DNA of 55,113 bases from Rheinheimera sp. (GTDB lineage: Bacteria; Pseudomonadota; Gammaproteobacteria; Enterobacterales; Alteromonadaceae). The notes under the pieces were generated by a model that did no database searches, was not told where the DNA came from, and saw nothing but the letters and a program-made list of their open reading frames with translations. A program made the translations under genes and the position numbers. Below, in pieces: positions 16,305 through 24,814 of the stretch; the stretch's first letter is position 1; the number at the start of each line of letters is the position of its first letter. The stretch covers positions 1 to 55,113 of the forward strand of contig DMYW01000063.1 of NCBI GenBank assembly GCA_003482455.1, read 5' to 3'.

Positions 16305-17243
16305 GTGTTCAGCACCAAACGGGAGTCAAATGCGCCAGCAGGTTTTTCCAAAGCACGCGCCCTCGATACCGATGCGAGTGATGCTGCACAAGGCAGCGCT
16401 CACAACGCCGACCTAAAACGCAGCGGCGCTGGGCATTTCTTGGTAAAACAATTGGTGAAAAAGTTGGTGAAAGAGACAGTGCAGAAATCACGAGTATCCG
16501 ACGACACTGCTACTGAGCTAACCCCTGCACTGCAAAGCGCCGCACCAGTGGAAAACGCAGCAGCGTTGCTGCAGCGCAGCTCGGCGTGGTTGCAGCATCA
16601 AGTTGCGGGTATACATCAAGCCGATTACCAGCGCTTCTGGCAGTTTAGTCTCGCCATATACCCCAACTGGCAACAGCAGTTATTGCGGTTGCAAGATCAG
16701 TATCAGGCACGGGTGAACCTGTTGCTGCTGCTGGCCTTTGTCGCTCAGCCACTGGCAGGCACGGCAACGCCTGATACCAACACGCCTGACATCAAAACGC
16801 CAGATATAGCAACACCTGACACCGCCAGCCATCGTCACAGCGAGCCGCCAGCAGCACGCTCTGTCGCAGAACCGCTGGCCGCTACTCAGCTAAGTGATGT
16901 TCTGGACGTGTTAGTTCGCGCAACCGAACCGACCCAGCAGCAGCTGCTGCCCCTTCGTGCCCAGCGACGTTTGTTAGACAAAGCCAAACCGGATGAAGCT
17001 GTGCTGCGCCAGCAAATGCTCGCGTTGGAACTGGCTATCGAACAACAAGAGCAACACCGCTTGATCAATGCCTGGTTCGACGTCAGTCGCCTGTACTTGG
17101 CAGACATAGTTGCGCTGGAGTGCTGCGACCATATGCCGCAGTCAAATCTGCTAGCAACAGCGGGGCGCTGGTTGTTAGACTTTTACCTCAGTGAATTACA
17201 GCTGCCAAATCGCGCAGAAATTCACCAGCTGTTGCTTGGTTGA
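16305..17243 (+). CDS. TIGR02444 (DUF2390) family protein with extended N terminus and TPD repeats
   Basis: The recognisable core begins near residue 105 (DYQRFWQFSLAIYPNWQQQ, then QDQYQARVNLLLLLAFVAQ), the signature of the TIGR02444/DUF2390 family. The family is usually about 150-180 residues and of unknown function; it commonly lies between yheS and yheT in this lineage. Here the open frame is 312 residues. It has about 100 extra low-complexity N-terminal residues and an insertion of TPDT/TPDI repeats near 157-177. The start is doubtful: the frame opens with GTG at 16305 with no clear ribosome site, while a good GGGAG-ATG at 16330 is in a different frame and stops after 28 codons. Internal GTG codons near 16456-16480 are alternatives. 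The C-terminal helices (RRLLDKAKPDEAVLRQQML onward) look intact. Confidence 0.65.
   Translation: MFSTKRESNAPAGFSKARALDTDASDAAQGSAHNADLKRSGAGHFLVKQLVKKLVKETVQKSRVSDDTATELTPALQSAAPVENAAALLQRSSAWLQHQVAGIHQADYQRFWQFSLAIYPNWQQQLLRLQDQYQARVNLLLLLAFVAQPLAGTATPDTNTPDIKTPDIATPDTASHRHSEPPAARSVAEPLAATQLSDVLDVLVRATEPTQQQLLPLRAQRRLLDKAKPDEAVLRQQMLALELAIEQQEQHRLINAWFDVSRLYLADIVALECCDHMPQSNLLATAGRWLLDFYLSELQLPNRAEIHQLLLG
16768..16826 (+). repeat. Degenerate 15-bp coding repeats (TPD-x-x)
   Basis: Four imperfect 15-bp units encode TPDTN, TPDIK, TPDIA and TPDTA inside the TIGR02444-like gene. The copies differ at several positions, so the array is not newly expanded. Confidence 0.75.
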
Positions 17244-17362
17244 TCTGGATCAAGCCCAGCACCAGATCGCGCCGCGCCAGCGGTCAAAGCTTGATCTACA
17301 TCAGCATTTAGCCGCCTTGCCTTTCCTACACTGACAGCATCACGTCTTAGGAGGCAACCATC

Positions 17363-17500
17363 ATGAATCTATGGCACGAATTCTTAAATGACCCGGTCAT
17401 TTTTATCTCTTTCACTGGCTTAGCGATTGTGTTGGGTCTGTGCACATTCTACGCAGTGTATTTTATCTACAAAACTTCGCACGCGGGTCCAAACGACTAA
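17363..17500 (+). CDS. DUF3149 single-span membrane peptide
   Basis: A 45-residue protein. A short amphipathic start (MNLWHEFLNDPV) is followed by one membrane helix (FISFTGLAIVLGLCTFYAVYF) and a short polar tail (IYKTSHAGPND). This matches the DUF3149 family of tiny inner-membrane proteins common in gammaproteobacteria; the role is unknown. The start is secure: TAGGAGG lies about ten bases upstream of the ATG. A strong terminator follows 36 bases after the stop, so it ends its transcript. Confidence 0.8.
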   Translation: MNLWHEFLNDPVIFISFTGLAIVLGLCTFYAVYFIYKTSHAGPND

Positions 17501-17536
17501 CCCACGCGCTCTCTGTTTGTACTTGCCAATCGATTG

Positions 17537-17566
17537 CCTGTCAGTGACCCTGACAGGCTTTTTTTT
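17537..17566 (+). terminator. Intrinsic terminator after the DUF3149 gene
   Basis: CCTGTCAG and CTGACAGG pair around TGACC and are followed by C and eight T's. The remaining 130 bp to the GMC gene hold only a repeated ACCAATTCTG motif. Confidence 0.9.
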
Positions 17567-17698
17567 GCCAAACCCACTGCGGGCGCTGCGCTTGCCTGCA
17601 CTTAGCCGATCAAATAGCGTCTACTGGCCAACTGTTATCCACGCTTACCAATTCTGACCCACTCTGACCAATTCTGGCCAACTCAGGAGGCGCAGCCG

Positions 17699-19294
17699 TT
17701 ATGCCTTGCGCAATTGTTCAATCAACAGTTCGGTATTGCGCCACGTCAGGCCATAAATCGTCAGCTGCGGGTTGGCGCCTAAACTGGTTGGCAGCACCGA
17801 GCCATCCAGCACGCTTAAATTCGCCAGTTGATGATGCCGTCCATCCGGTCGCACCACGCCGTTGGCTGGGTCTGCGCTGAAGTTACAGCCGCCCATCACA
17901 TGCGCCGACGCCACCGTCGCTTGATAACGTTCTAGCGGCAGCGCGTTGATCGCCGCTTTGGCCTCGTCCAAGCTGCTGTAGAGCTGCGCTTGCTGGTGGA
18001 TCGGCATCACGGCTTTCGCGCCAGCGGCAAATTGCAGCTCGGCCATCGCCAGATAGGCTTGGCGCACGCCGCGCCAGAAATACTCGGTCAGCGGATAATC
18101 CAGCATCGGCTGGCCGTGGCTGTCGAGTTCAACCTGGCCGCCTTGCGCCTCGACATGATAGCCATCGCGCAACAGCGCAATGGTCACCGCCAATTGATTA
18201 AACTGCGCCATCAAGTCTGCGTGCGCCTGACCATCCACCGCCAGTTTGCTGGCCATCAACACCGGATGCACCGGCGCGGCTTCGAGTTTAAAGCCCATAG
18301 CCTGTGGGTCACTTGGCCAGACAAATTGGTCGGAATACACCGACTGCGGTGCGCCCATCGCCCCTTTGACATCCTCATCAAACAAGGCGCCACAAATCAC
18401 GCTGGGGTGCAAATAGGTGTGTTTACCCAAGCGCCCAGACGGGTTAGGCACGTTTGAGCGCAGCAGCAGCGCTGGGCTGTTAATCGCGCCGCCCGCCAGC
18501 ACGTAGTGTTTGGCCTTGATGCGAATGGCGATGGCCGGGTTTGGCTGAAACTGCGCATCGACCGGGTGCACCAACAGACCACTGACGGCATCGCCTTGCC
18601 ATTGCAGCTGCCAGGCTTGAGCGCGGCTTATCAGCGTAGCGCCGTGACTGAGCGCGGTGGGGATGGTCGTCACCAGCATCGACTGTTTGGCATTAATGGG
18701 ACAGCCCATGCCGCAATAACCGGTGTTGGCGCAGCCATTTACGTTGCGATGAATGATGGTGTAGCTCCAGCCGAGCTTTTCACAGCCGCGCTGGATCAAG
18801 CCGTTGTTCGCATTGGGCGTCAGCGCCCATTCGCTAATAGAAAGCCGCTCGCAGGCTTTATCAAAATACGGTGTTAATTCGTCGGCAAAATCAACACCAA
18901 ACTGCTCGTGCCAATACGCCAGCGCGCCTTTGGGCGTGCGAATAGACGTGGTCCAATTCACAGTAGTGGAACCACCCACCGTGCGGCCTTGCAAAATACC
19001 AATCGCTTGGTCTTTGGTTTTGCGACCCGCGCCATCTTGGTACAAATTCGGATAGGCCCAGCGTTCTTGCTGACGAAAATCACTGCTGCTATAAAAGGCG
19101 CCGTGTTCCACCATCAGCACGCGCAGGCCGGCTTTACTGAGCAATTCAGCCGCTAGTGCACCGCCGGCACCAGTGCCGATGATCACCACGTCGGTATCAA
19201 AGTCGCGGTCTTGCGTCAGGGTCGACGCATCCAGATGCGACCAGCCGCTGGCCAAGCCTTGCGCAATAGGATCGGGGATCAGCGATTTACTCAT
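17699..19294 (-). CDS. GMC-family FAD-dependent oxidoreductase
   Basis: A 531-residue flavoprotein of the glucose-methanol-choline family. The FAD-binding Rossmann motif GTGAGG is at residues 40-45, followed by the Glu (VEHG) that binds the ribose. The active-site loop GRTVGGSTTVNW and the Cys cluster CANTGYCGMGCPINAKQS are present. The C terminus has VMGGCNFSADP and VLDGSVLPTSLGANPQLTIY, with the expected His/Asn positions. Substrates are usually alcohols or sugars; none can be assigned. The start is the ATG at 19294, with GGAG nine bases upstream, inside the end of the Tat-signal gene (8-bp overlap). Together they look like the large and small subunits of a gluconate-dehydrogenase-like enzyme. 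No cytochrome c subunit is adjacent. Confidence 0.92.
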   Translation of the reverse strand: MSKSLIPDPIAQGLASGWSHLDASTLTQDRDFDTDVVIIGTGAGGALAAELLSKAGLRVLMVEHGAFYSSSDFRQQERWAYPNLYQDGAGRKTKDQAIGILQGRTVGGSTTVNWTTSIRTPKGALAYWHEQFGVDFADELTPYFDKACERLSISEWALTPNANNGLIQRGCEKLGWSYTIIHRNVNGCANTGYCGMGCPINAKQSMLVTTIPTALSHGATLISRAQAWQLQWQGDAVSGLLVHPVDAQFQPNPAIAIRIKAKHYVLAGGAINSPALLLRSNVPNPSGRLGKHTYLHPSVICGALFDEDVKGAMGAPQSVYSDQFVWPSDPQAMGFKLEAAPVHPVLMASKLAVDGQAHADLMAQFNQLAVTIALLRDGYHVEAQGGQVELDSHGQPMLDYPLTEYFWRGVRQAYLAMAELQFAAGAKAVMPIHQQAQLYSSLDEAKAAINALPLERYQATVASAHVMGGCNFSADPANGVVRPDGRHHQLANLSVLDGSVLPTSLGANPQLTIYGLTWRNTELLIEQLRKA

Positions 19295-19805
19295 ACGAAC
19301 GAAACTCCAGCGGTTGATAAGCGATCGGCGCCCAATGCTCCGGGTTGCCATAATAGCTGCCATACAGCAGCTCACGCAGGCCGCTGTAAGCTTGGTTTAA
19401 CAGCGCGATAAAACTGTCGCGCCAGCCATGCAGCAGCGCTAAACGGGCTGCAACGGGCAAATCCGCCAGCGGGGTTAAATGACCGGCTAACGCTAACCGC
19501 AGCAGTTCGGTGTCGAGCATCACAAATAGCTGCTGCAAGTCGTGTTGTTGCCGCTGCGGTAAATACGGTAGAAACGCCAAGGCGGCATCGACAGTGGCAG
19601 CAATCTGTTGTTGCGCCGCGTGCGTATCCTTAGGCAAGGCGCCGAATAACAAGGCCGGCACCAATGCCAAAAGTACAGTGCGCGCTGGCCCTTGCGCAGC
19701 AGGCTCTGTGCTAGACTCTGCCGTCACCACCGGATATAAGGTGACGCCCAACGCTGCCGCTGTGCCCAAGGCTAGGCCGGTTTTGATAAACTGACGTCGA
19801 TTCAT
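19287..19805 (-). CDS. Tat-exported small subunit, gluconate 2-dehydrogenase subunit 3-like
   Basis: A 172-residue protein starting with a twin-arginine signal (NRRQFIKTGLALGTAAALGV), so it is exported folded. The mature part is helical (AALAFLPYLPQRQQHDLQQL, LLHGWRDSFIALLNQAYSGL) and ends in YGNPEHWAPIAYQPLEF, resembling the gluconate 2-dehydrogenase subunit 3 family that escorts GMC dehydrogenases to the periplasm. I chose the ATG at 19805; longer in-frame starts upstream would bury the Tat motif and run into the divergent yheT leader. It overlaps the GMC gene by 8 bp, so the two are co-translated. The GMC protein lacks its own signal and would travel with this one; that is inference from the family. 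Confidence 0.82.
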   Translation of the reverse strand: MNRRQFIKTGLALGTAAALGVTLYPVVTAESSTEPAAQGPARTVLLALVPALLFGALPKDTHAAQQQIAATVDAALAFLPYLPQRQQHDLQQLFVMLDTELLRLALAGHLTPLADLPVAARLALLHGWRDSFIALLNQAYSGLRELLYGSYYGNPEHWAPIAYQPLEFRSYE

Positions 19806-19856
19806 GGCATCTGGTCCGAACAGTAAAAAATCCATTCTTGAGGAGTCTGCCGCAAA

Positions 19857-20924
19857 TTGCAATCGCGACCATCGACTAAAACTTTGCCAATTTCGCCGTT
19901 TAAGCCGGCGTGGTGGCTGAAGAACGCCCATTTGCAGACGATTTTGGCCAAGTATTTAGCGCCTAAGCGTGCCTTGCATACCATCGATGAAATGCTCGAG
20001 CTGCCCGATGGCGATGAGTTACAGCTCAATTGGTTGCAATCCAATGCCGCAGCGCAGGCGCCTATAGCGTTAGTGCTGCATGGCCTGGAAGGCAATTTAA
20101 AAAGTCATTATGTGCGCGGTATGCTGCAAGCGCTGCAACAGCAAGGCTTTCGCGTGCTGCTGATGCATTTTCGTGGCTGTCACGGCGCGCCGAACAAAAC
20201 GCCGCGCGCTTACCATAGCGGCGATACCGAGGACCTCGCCGCCGTGATTGCCCAGGTGCAACAACGTTACCCAAACGCGCCGCTTTGTGCGGTGGGCTTT
20301 AGTTTAGGTGGCAATGTGCTGGCGAAATATTGCGGTGAGACAGGTGCGCATAACCCGCTGTTTGCCGCCGCCGTGGTGTCGGCGCCTTTGATGCTCGCTG
20401 CGTGCGCGCGCAAAATCAACCAAGGCTTTAGCAAGGTCTACCAGAACTACTTGCTGGGCCGCCTCAAACGCAGCATGACGCGCAAGTTACAAGCGCATCG
20501 CGATTTCCCGCTGCCGCTGACGCCCGAAAAAATCCAAGCGACCCGCTCTATTCGCGAGTTCGATGAGATCCTGACCGCCCCGCTGCACGGTTTTCGCGAT
20601 GCTGACGATTATTACCGCCGCGCCAGCGCCAAACCACTGCTGGCCAAGGTGCAGATTCCACTGCTGCTGATCCACGCCTTTGACGACCCGTTTTTGGACG
20701 ACGAGGTGGTGCCAGATGCGCAGCAATTACCACCGCAGGTGCAACTGCTGCTCAGCCAGCACGGCGGCCATGTCGGCTTTGTCGCAGGCGGTGCGCCATG
20801 GCGGCCTGTGTATTGGCTGGACAAGGTGGTGCCCGCCTATCTGTGGCAACAACACACCAGCTCACAGACAGCCCAGCAGTCGTTAGACGCAAACGACACG
20901 ATTCAGGAGTCCGCGGTATGTTGA
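19857..20924 (+). CDS. yheT: YheT-type alpha/beta hydrolase
   Basis: A 355-residue alpha/beta hydrolase of the YheT/ABHD branch. The N-terminal WWLKNAHLQTI block is diagnostic. The oxyanion region is LHGLEGNLKSHY, the nucleophile elbow is GFSLGGN, the acid is in HAFDDPFLDDE, and the catalytic His is in SQHGGHVGF. Activity is probably that of an esterase on an unknown substrate. The frame opens with TTG at 19857, with AGGAG eleven bases before it. No ATG lies close by in frame, so the TTG is the likely start. The 3' end overlaps yheU by 7 bp. Its start is about 50 bp from the divergent Tat-subunit gene. Confidence 0.9.
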   Translation: MQSRPSTKTLPISPFKPAWWLKNAHLQTILAKYLAPKRALHTIDEMLELPDGDELQLNWLQSNAAAQAPIALVLHGLEGNLKSHYVRGMLQALQQQGFRVLLMHFRGCHGAPNKTPRAYHSGDTEDLAAVIAQVQQRYPNAPLCAVGFSLGGNVLAKYCGETGAHNPLFAAAVVSAPLMLAACARKINQGFSKVYQNYLLGRLKRSMTRKLQAHRDFPLPLTPEKIQATRSIREFDEILTAPLHGFRDADDYYRRASAKPLLAKVQIPLLLIHAFDDPFLDDEVVPDAQQLPPQVQLLLSQHGGHVGFVAGGAPWRPVYWLDKVVPAYLWQQHTSSQTAQQSLDANDTIQESAVC

Positions 20925-21169
20925 TCCCATGGCGTGATTTGGCCGCCGATACGCTGGATGCGCTGATTGAAAGTTTTGTGCTACGCGAAGGCACCGACTA
21001 CGGCGATGCCGAGGTGCCACTTGCCGTGAAAGTGGCGCAGGTGCGGGAGCTCATTAAACGTGGCGAGGTGCTGATTGTGTACAGCGAGTTGCATGAATCA
21101 GTGGATTTGCTCAGCAAACAGCAGTGGCGGCAACGCCAAGCGGAGCAACCTGACGAAGGTTCGTGGTAA
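20918..21169 (+). CDS. yheU: YheU family (UPF0270) protein
   Basis: An 83-residue UPF0270 protein. It begins with the family block MLIPWRDLAADTLDALIESF, followed by VLREGTDYG and KVAQVRELIKRGEVLIVYSE. Function is unknown. The ATG at 20918 lies inside the yheT stop region, giving a 7-bp overlap and coupled translation, as in enterobacteria. It is slightly longer than the E. coli protein because of a polar C-terminal tail. Confidence 0.92.
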   Translation: MLIPWRDLAADTLDALIESFVLREGTDYGDAEVPLAVKVAQVRELIKRGEVLIVYSELHESVDLLSKQQWRQRQAEQPDEGSW

Positions 21170-21226
21170 ACGCGGTCAGGTCATAAACGCCTGCGATCCA
21201 GGCGCCAACTGACGTGTCTAAGAGTC

Positions 21227-22063
21227 CTAGCTCAAGCTTCGCGCTGTGCCGTGCGAGCGGATCAGTTGCGGCCACGGCACACTCGACTCGCCCATCACCA
21301 TAAAATCAGGATTATTTAACGTCTCACGCCGGTTGTAGGTCAGCGGGAAAAACTCGCCATCGAGAATTTTGCCGCCGGCTTCTTCGACAATAATGTGCAC
21401 AGCGCCGGTGTCCCACTCGCCGGTTGGCCCCAAGCGCAGATAACAATCGGCGCCACCTTCGGCAACCAAACAGCTTTTGAGTGAACAAGAGCCCAGCGGA
21501 ATATATTCCACTGGCGTTTGCGGCGCACTGGCGGCTAGAAGCGCTTCAATATGATGCAAACTTTGCCGGCGACTGACGGCCACTTTTAATGGTTCATTGG
21601 GCTGGCGCTGGCGCACCGCCATTTTATTGATGAACTGGCCATGTTGTTTAAAGGCACCGTGGCCGCGCGTGGCGTAATACCAGATGTTTTCCCGCGGCCA
21701 ATAAATTACGCCAAGCGCCGGCCAGCCGTGTTCAACCAACGCAATGCTGACGGCAAAGTCGCCGCTGCGCGCGACAAACTCTTGTGTGCCATCCATCGGG
21801 TCAATCAACCAATAACGCGGCCAATGCTCGCGCTGCGAGAGCGGCACCAAGTGGCTTTCTTCCGAGATGATCGGAATGTCAGGGGTCAGTTCGGATAAAC
21901 GTTGCAGGATAATCGCATTGGCGGCTAAATCAGCCGATGTCACTGGACTTTCATCGGCTTTGGCGTGGGTTTCGTAGGTGCCTTGTTGGTAGATCTGCCA
22001 CAAGGCGGTACCGGCTTCATGCGCAGTCGCTTTCACCGGTTCGAGCAATTTACTTAAAAACAT
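21227..22063 (-). CDS. cysQ: 3'(2'),5'-bisphosphate nucleotidase CysQ
   Basis: A 278-residue member of the inositol-monophosphatase superfamily. The metal-binding motifs are ISEES, DPMDGTQEF and EWDTGAVHIIVEEAGG. CysQ removes the 3'-phosphate of PAP and PAPS and so prevents toxic PAP build-up during sulfate assimilation. I chose the ATG at 22063, which gives the normal N terminus (FLSKLLEPVK). It lies within the last 14 bp of nudE, so the two genes are co-transcribed. Confidence 0.93.
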   Translation of the reverse strand: MFLSKLLEPVKATAHEAGTALWQIYQQGTYETHAKADESPVTSADLAANAIILQRLSELTPDIPIISEESHLVPLSQREHWPRYWLIDPMDGTQEFVARSGDFAVSIALVEHGWPALGVIYWPRENIWYYATRGHGAFKQHGQFINKMAVRQRQPNEPLKVAVSRRQSLHHIEALLAASAPQTPVEYIPLGSCSLKSCLVAEGGADCYLRLGPTGEWDTGAVHIIVEEAGGKILDGEFFPLTYNRRETLNNPDFMVMGESSVPWPQLIRSHGTARSLS

Positions 22064-22616
22064 GTGGCTGGGAATCCAGATACTGTTTGGCCAAGAACAA
22101 GGCGGCGACACTACGCGCCTCGGAAAAATCCGGCCGCGCTAACAAGGCATCAACCTCCTGCCAGCGCCAACGTACCAATTCCAGTGGTTCGGGCTCATCG
22201 CCCTCCAGCCGCTCTTCATACAGGCCAGTCGCTAGCACTAGCTGCATTGTAGCATTAAAGTACCCAGGGGCGAGAGCCACCGCTTTTAGCATCACCAGCT
22301 GGTTAGCACCGTAACCGGCTTCTTCTTTCAGTTCACGGTTGGCCGCTGTAGCGGCATCTTCACCGGGGTCAATCAAGCCTTTGGGAAAGCCAAGTTGGTA
22401 ATCATGGGTACCGGCGCAGTATTCACGCACTAAGTAGAAGTGCTCAGGATCGGGACAGGCGATCACCATCACGGCACCGCGCCCTGAGCCCGCCATCCGC
22501 TCATAGGTACGCTTTTCGCCGTTACTGAACTCTAACTCCAGCTGTTCAACGCGGAACAATCGGCTTTGCGCCACAATCTGCTGGGCCAAAATGGTCGGTT
22601 TTTGTCGTTCAGTCAT
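22050..22616 (-). CDS. nudE: ADP compounds hydrolase NudE (Nudix)
   Basis: A 188-residue Nudix hydrolase, close in length to E. coli NudE (186). The Nudix box is complete: GLIDPGEDAATAANRELKEE followed by AG. NudE hydrolyses ADP-ribose, Ap3A and NADH-type substrates. GAGG lies nine bases before the ATG at 22616. It is first in a nudE-cysQ operon, divergent from yrfG across about 140 bp. Confidence 0.94.
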   Translation of the reverse strand: MTERQKPTILAQQIVAQSRLFRVEQLELEFSNGEKRTYERMAGSGRGAVMVIACPDPEHFYLVREYCAGTHDYQLGFPKGLIDPGEDAATAANRELKEEAGYGANQLVMLKAVALAPGYFNATMQLVLATGLYEERLEGDEPEPLELVRWRWQEVDALLARPDFSEARSVAALFLAKQYLDSQPHVFK

Positions 22617-22754
22617 CTAATTTCCCTCAACTGGCCACGGCACGCCGCGAGCCCTCTACTATAAAACGGTTTGCTGCTACGCCGCAAAGCGATTGAGCTC
22701 AAATGCAGCGATCGTTACACTTGGCATTTTTTCATCCAAGGACCGCCCGCACTT

Positions 22755-23471
22755 ATGAGCCTCACCCCACAGGACTTGCAACGCAGCGCCGAACATTGGT
22801 TCGCCCGCATTTACCCCAACGTCGACACAGTCCTGCTCGACATGGACGGCACCTTGCTGGATTTGCATTTTGACAATCACTTTTGGCTGGAACACTTGCC
22901 CAAGCGTTGGGCCGAACAAACCGGCATTAGCATCGAGCGCGCGCATCGTGAATTAAAAGATGCTTATGACGTGCTGCAAGGCAAACTGGAGTGGTATTGC
23001 CTGGATTATTGGACTGAGCGGCTGCAGCTGCCAATCACGGAGCTCAAACGCGAAATCGTGCAGCGTATCGCCATGCGCGCCGATGTACCGGCGTTTTTAA
23101 CCGCACTCAAACAAAGCGGCCGCCGCGTGGTGCTGGTGACCAATGCCCACCCCGATAGTTTGTCGCTGAAACTCGAACGCACACCGCTAAAGCACTACAT
23201 CGATGAGCTGATTTCCAGCCACGAATTTGGCTACACCAAAGAGCAACAAGAACTGTGGCACGCGCTGCAAGCACGGCTGGGCTTTGATAAATCACGAACT
23301 TTGTTTGTTGATGACAGCCTGTCGGTACTGCGCTCAGCGCACCGTTACGGCATCGCTCATCTGTTGGCGGTGGCCAATCCTGATAGCCAACAAGCAGTGC
23401 GCACCATTGACGAGTTTCCCGCCATTGTTGACTACGCACCGCTCACCGCCCTGATCACGCCGCAGCGTTAA
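22755..23471 (+). CDS. yrfG: GMP/IMP 5'-nucleotidase YrfG (HAD family)
   Basis: A 238-residue HAD-superfamily phosphatase. Motif I is LLDMDGTLLDL (nucleophile and acid/base Asp), motif II VLVTNAH, and motif IV TLFVDDSLSVL with adjacent Asp residues. E. coli YrfG dephosphorylates GMP and IMP. The ATG at 22755 gives the family start; an upstream frame extension would add 28 residues with no ribosome site. In E. coli yrfG lies directly before hslR-hslO. Here the type II secretion operon is inserted between them, on the opposite strand. Confidence 0.9.
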   Translation: MSLTPQDLQRSAEHWFARIYPNVDTVLLDMDGTLLDLHFDNHFWLEHLPKRWAEQTGISIERAHRELKDAYDVLQGKLEWYCLDYWTERLQLPITELKREIVQRIAMRADVPAFLTALKQSGRRVVLVTNAHPDSLSLKLERTPLKHYIDELISSHEFGYTKEQQELWHALQARLGFDKSRTLFVDDSLSVLRSAHRYGIAHLLAVANPDSQQAVRTIDEFPAIVDYAPLTALITPQR

Positions 23472-23546
23472 CTGCAGCGACGTAAAGAGTTGTTGGGTAC
23501 GCCTGACAAGCGCACTGTCGTGAAAAGTGAGCGCCAAGCCCTAAGC

Positions 23547-23572
23547 AAAAAGCCCGCATTGCGGGCTTTTTT
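23547..23572. terminator. Bidirectional intrinsic terminator
   Basis: AAAAAGCCCGC and GCGGGCTTTTTT pair around ATT. It separates the convergent yrfG and gspN, and so ends the whole secretion operon. Confidence 0.9.
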
Positions 23573-23597
23573 CATCGACTCGAACGCACATCGGCGT

Positions 23598-24347
23598 TTA
23601 GCGGCGGATTTGTCCAGCGAGCTTCATCACGTAGCGGCCTTGGCTGTCTTGCGGGCCAACAAACTGCATCGCTTGATGCACTTCTTTTGGCAAACTCGCG
23701 GCGGGTTGCAAGGTGCCATCGATTTGATAACGGTCCGCCAGTAAGTCGACGGTCAGTGCCGCGCCTAGTGGGTTATTGGCGGCCGTCACTAGTTGCAAAT
23801 TGCCTTGTTGGCAACTCAATACGCCGGTGATGCTCTGCAAATCCAGCCAGCCGATCGGCGATTCAAATTTGGCGTCTTGCCAGCTCGCTTGGCCTTTTAA
23901 CACCGAACAATAAGGCGCACCCGATTGAAACTCTTCGATCCGCACCACAATGTCGCCTGTGGCATCCATTTTCATCGGCAAACTGACTTTCGGTAGCACC
24001 CAACGAATGGGCACTGTTACCACTCCTTGCTCTAAGGTCATGCCAGCCAAGCCAGCTCGCCCTTGCAGCTGCGCAGTAGGTTCAGCAGGGGACGCGCCGA
24101 CATCAAGCTGAAACCCCAGTTGACCGCGCCACAGCTGTGCCAACGACAACTGCCAGTGAATTGAGTTGAGTTGCACATTGCCTTGCCGCACAAACGCCAG
24201 ATGGCCATCATTCCAAGTACCTTGCGCCGGCCCGAGCGTCACACCAGGCAGTGCAGGCAGCAGTTTCACCACCACAGCTGCCGGCAGTGAAACGACCAAA
24301 AAACCGAGATAACTGGTTAGGCCCAGTGTCCACAACCACTTCTTCAT
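23598..24347 (-). CDS. gspN: Type II secretion protein N
   Basis: A 249-residue protein, last in the gsp operon. It has one N-terminal membrane helix (LWTLGLTSYLGFLVVSLPA) and a beta-rich periplasmic domain typical of GspN (LGPAQGTWNDG near the start, GRYVMKLAGQIRR at the end). GspN is an accessory part absent from many systems and its role is unclear. The ATG lies 2 bp past the gspM stop. Confidence 0.88.
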   Translation of the reverse strand: MKKWLWTLGLTSYLGFLVVSLPAAVVVKLLPALPGVTLGPAQGTWNDGHLAFVRQGNVQLNSIHWQLSLAQLWRGQLGFQLDVGASPAEPTAQLQGRAGLAGMTLEQGVVTVPIRWVLPKVSLPMKMDATGDIVVRIEEFQSGAPYCSVLKGQASWQDAKFESPIGWLDLQSITGVLSCQQGNLQLVTAANNPLGAALTVDLLADRYQIDGTLQPAASLPKEVHQAMQFVGPQDSQGRYVMKLAGQIRR

Positions 24348-24349
24348 TA

Positions 24350-24814
24350 TTACTCCAACACCAAGCGGCGTACACGCACTGTGCCAGGAGTGTCGGTGGC
24401 AGCTATGTCCAACTGCACCAACTGCACACCTTGTTCAGCTTGCAAGTGGTTGATAAACCGCAGTAACTGCTCAAATGGCAGATCATCAATCGACAACTGC
24501 AATTGCTCGTTTTGTGGCTGCATGCGGCTGACTTTAATACTGAACTGTGCGGCACTGCGCGCGACCACATCGTTGAGACTCGCTGCGCCACGGCTCGTGC
24601 TTGCATTGCTGCTGATTTGCGGCAATTTCGCTTGCAGCCAAACCAGCTGTTCAGCGGCACTGGTTGCCGCTAACTGACGGTCGCTACGGTACTGATGCAA
24701 AGGTTGCCACAGCCCAAAATAAAACACTGCAATCAAGCTGACCACGCCAGCCCAACGCACCAATTGTTGTTCACGTGGTTGGAGGGTTTGCCACCACTGA
24801 AGTACTGCCTTCAT
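24350..24814 (-). CDS. gspM: Type II secretion protein M
   Basis: A 154-residue bitopic inner-membrane protein. A short cytoplasmic start with QTLQPREQQL is followed by one membrane helix (WAGVVSLIAVFYFGLW) and a periplasmic ferredoxin-like domain. GspM binds GspL in the inner-membrane platform. Its ATG overlaps the gspL stop (ATGA). Confidence 0.92.
   Translation of the reverse strand: MKAVLQWWQTLQPREQQLVRWAGVVSLIAVFYFGLWQPLHQYRSDRQLAATSAAEQLVWLQAKLPQISSNASTSRGAASLNDVVARSAAQFSIKVSRMQPQNEQLQLSIDDLPFEQLLRFINHLQAEQGVQLVQLDIAATDTPGTVRVRRLVLE

Noticed and set aside
16330..16416. 28-codon frame starting at a good ribosome site
   Set aside because: Not listed as a gene because it overlaps the TIGR02444-like frame and shows no protein signature; kept as evidence in a finding.
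17635..17643. DnaA-box-like TTATCCACG
   Set aside because: A single near-match in a spacer, with no second box and no origin genes nearby.
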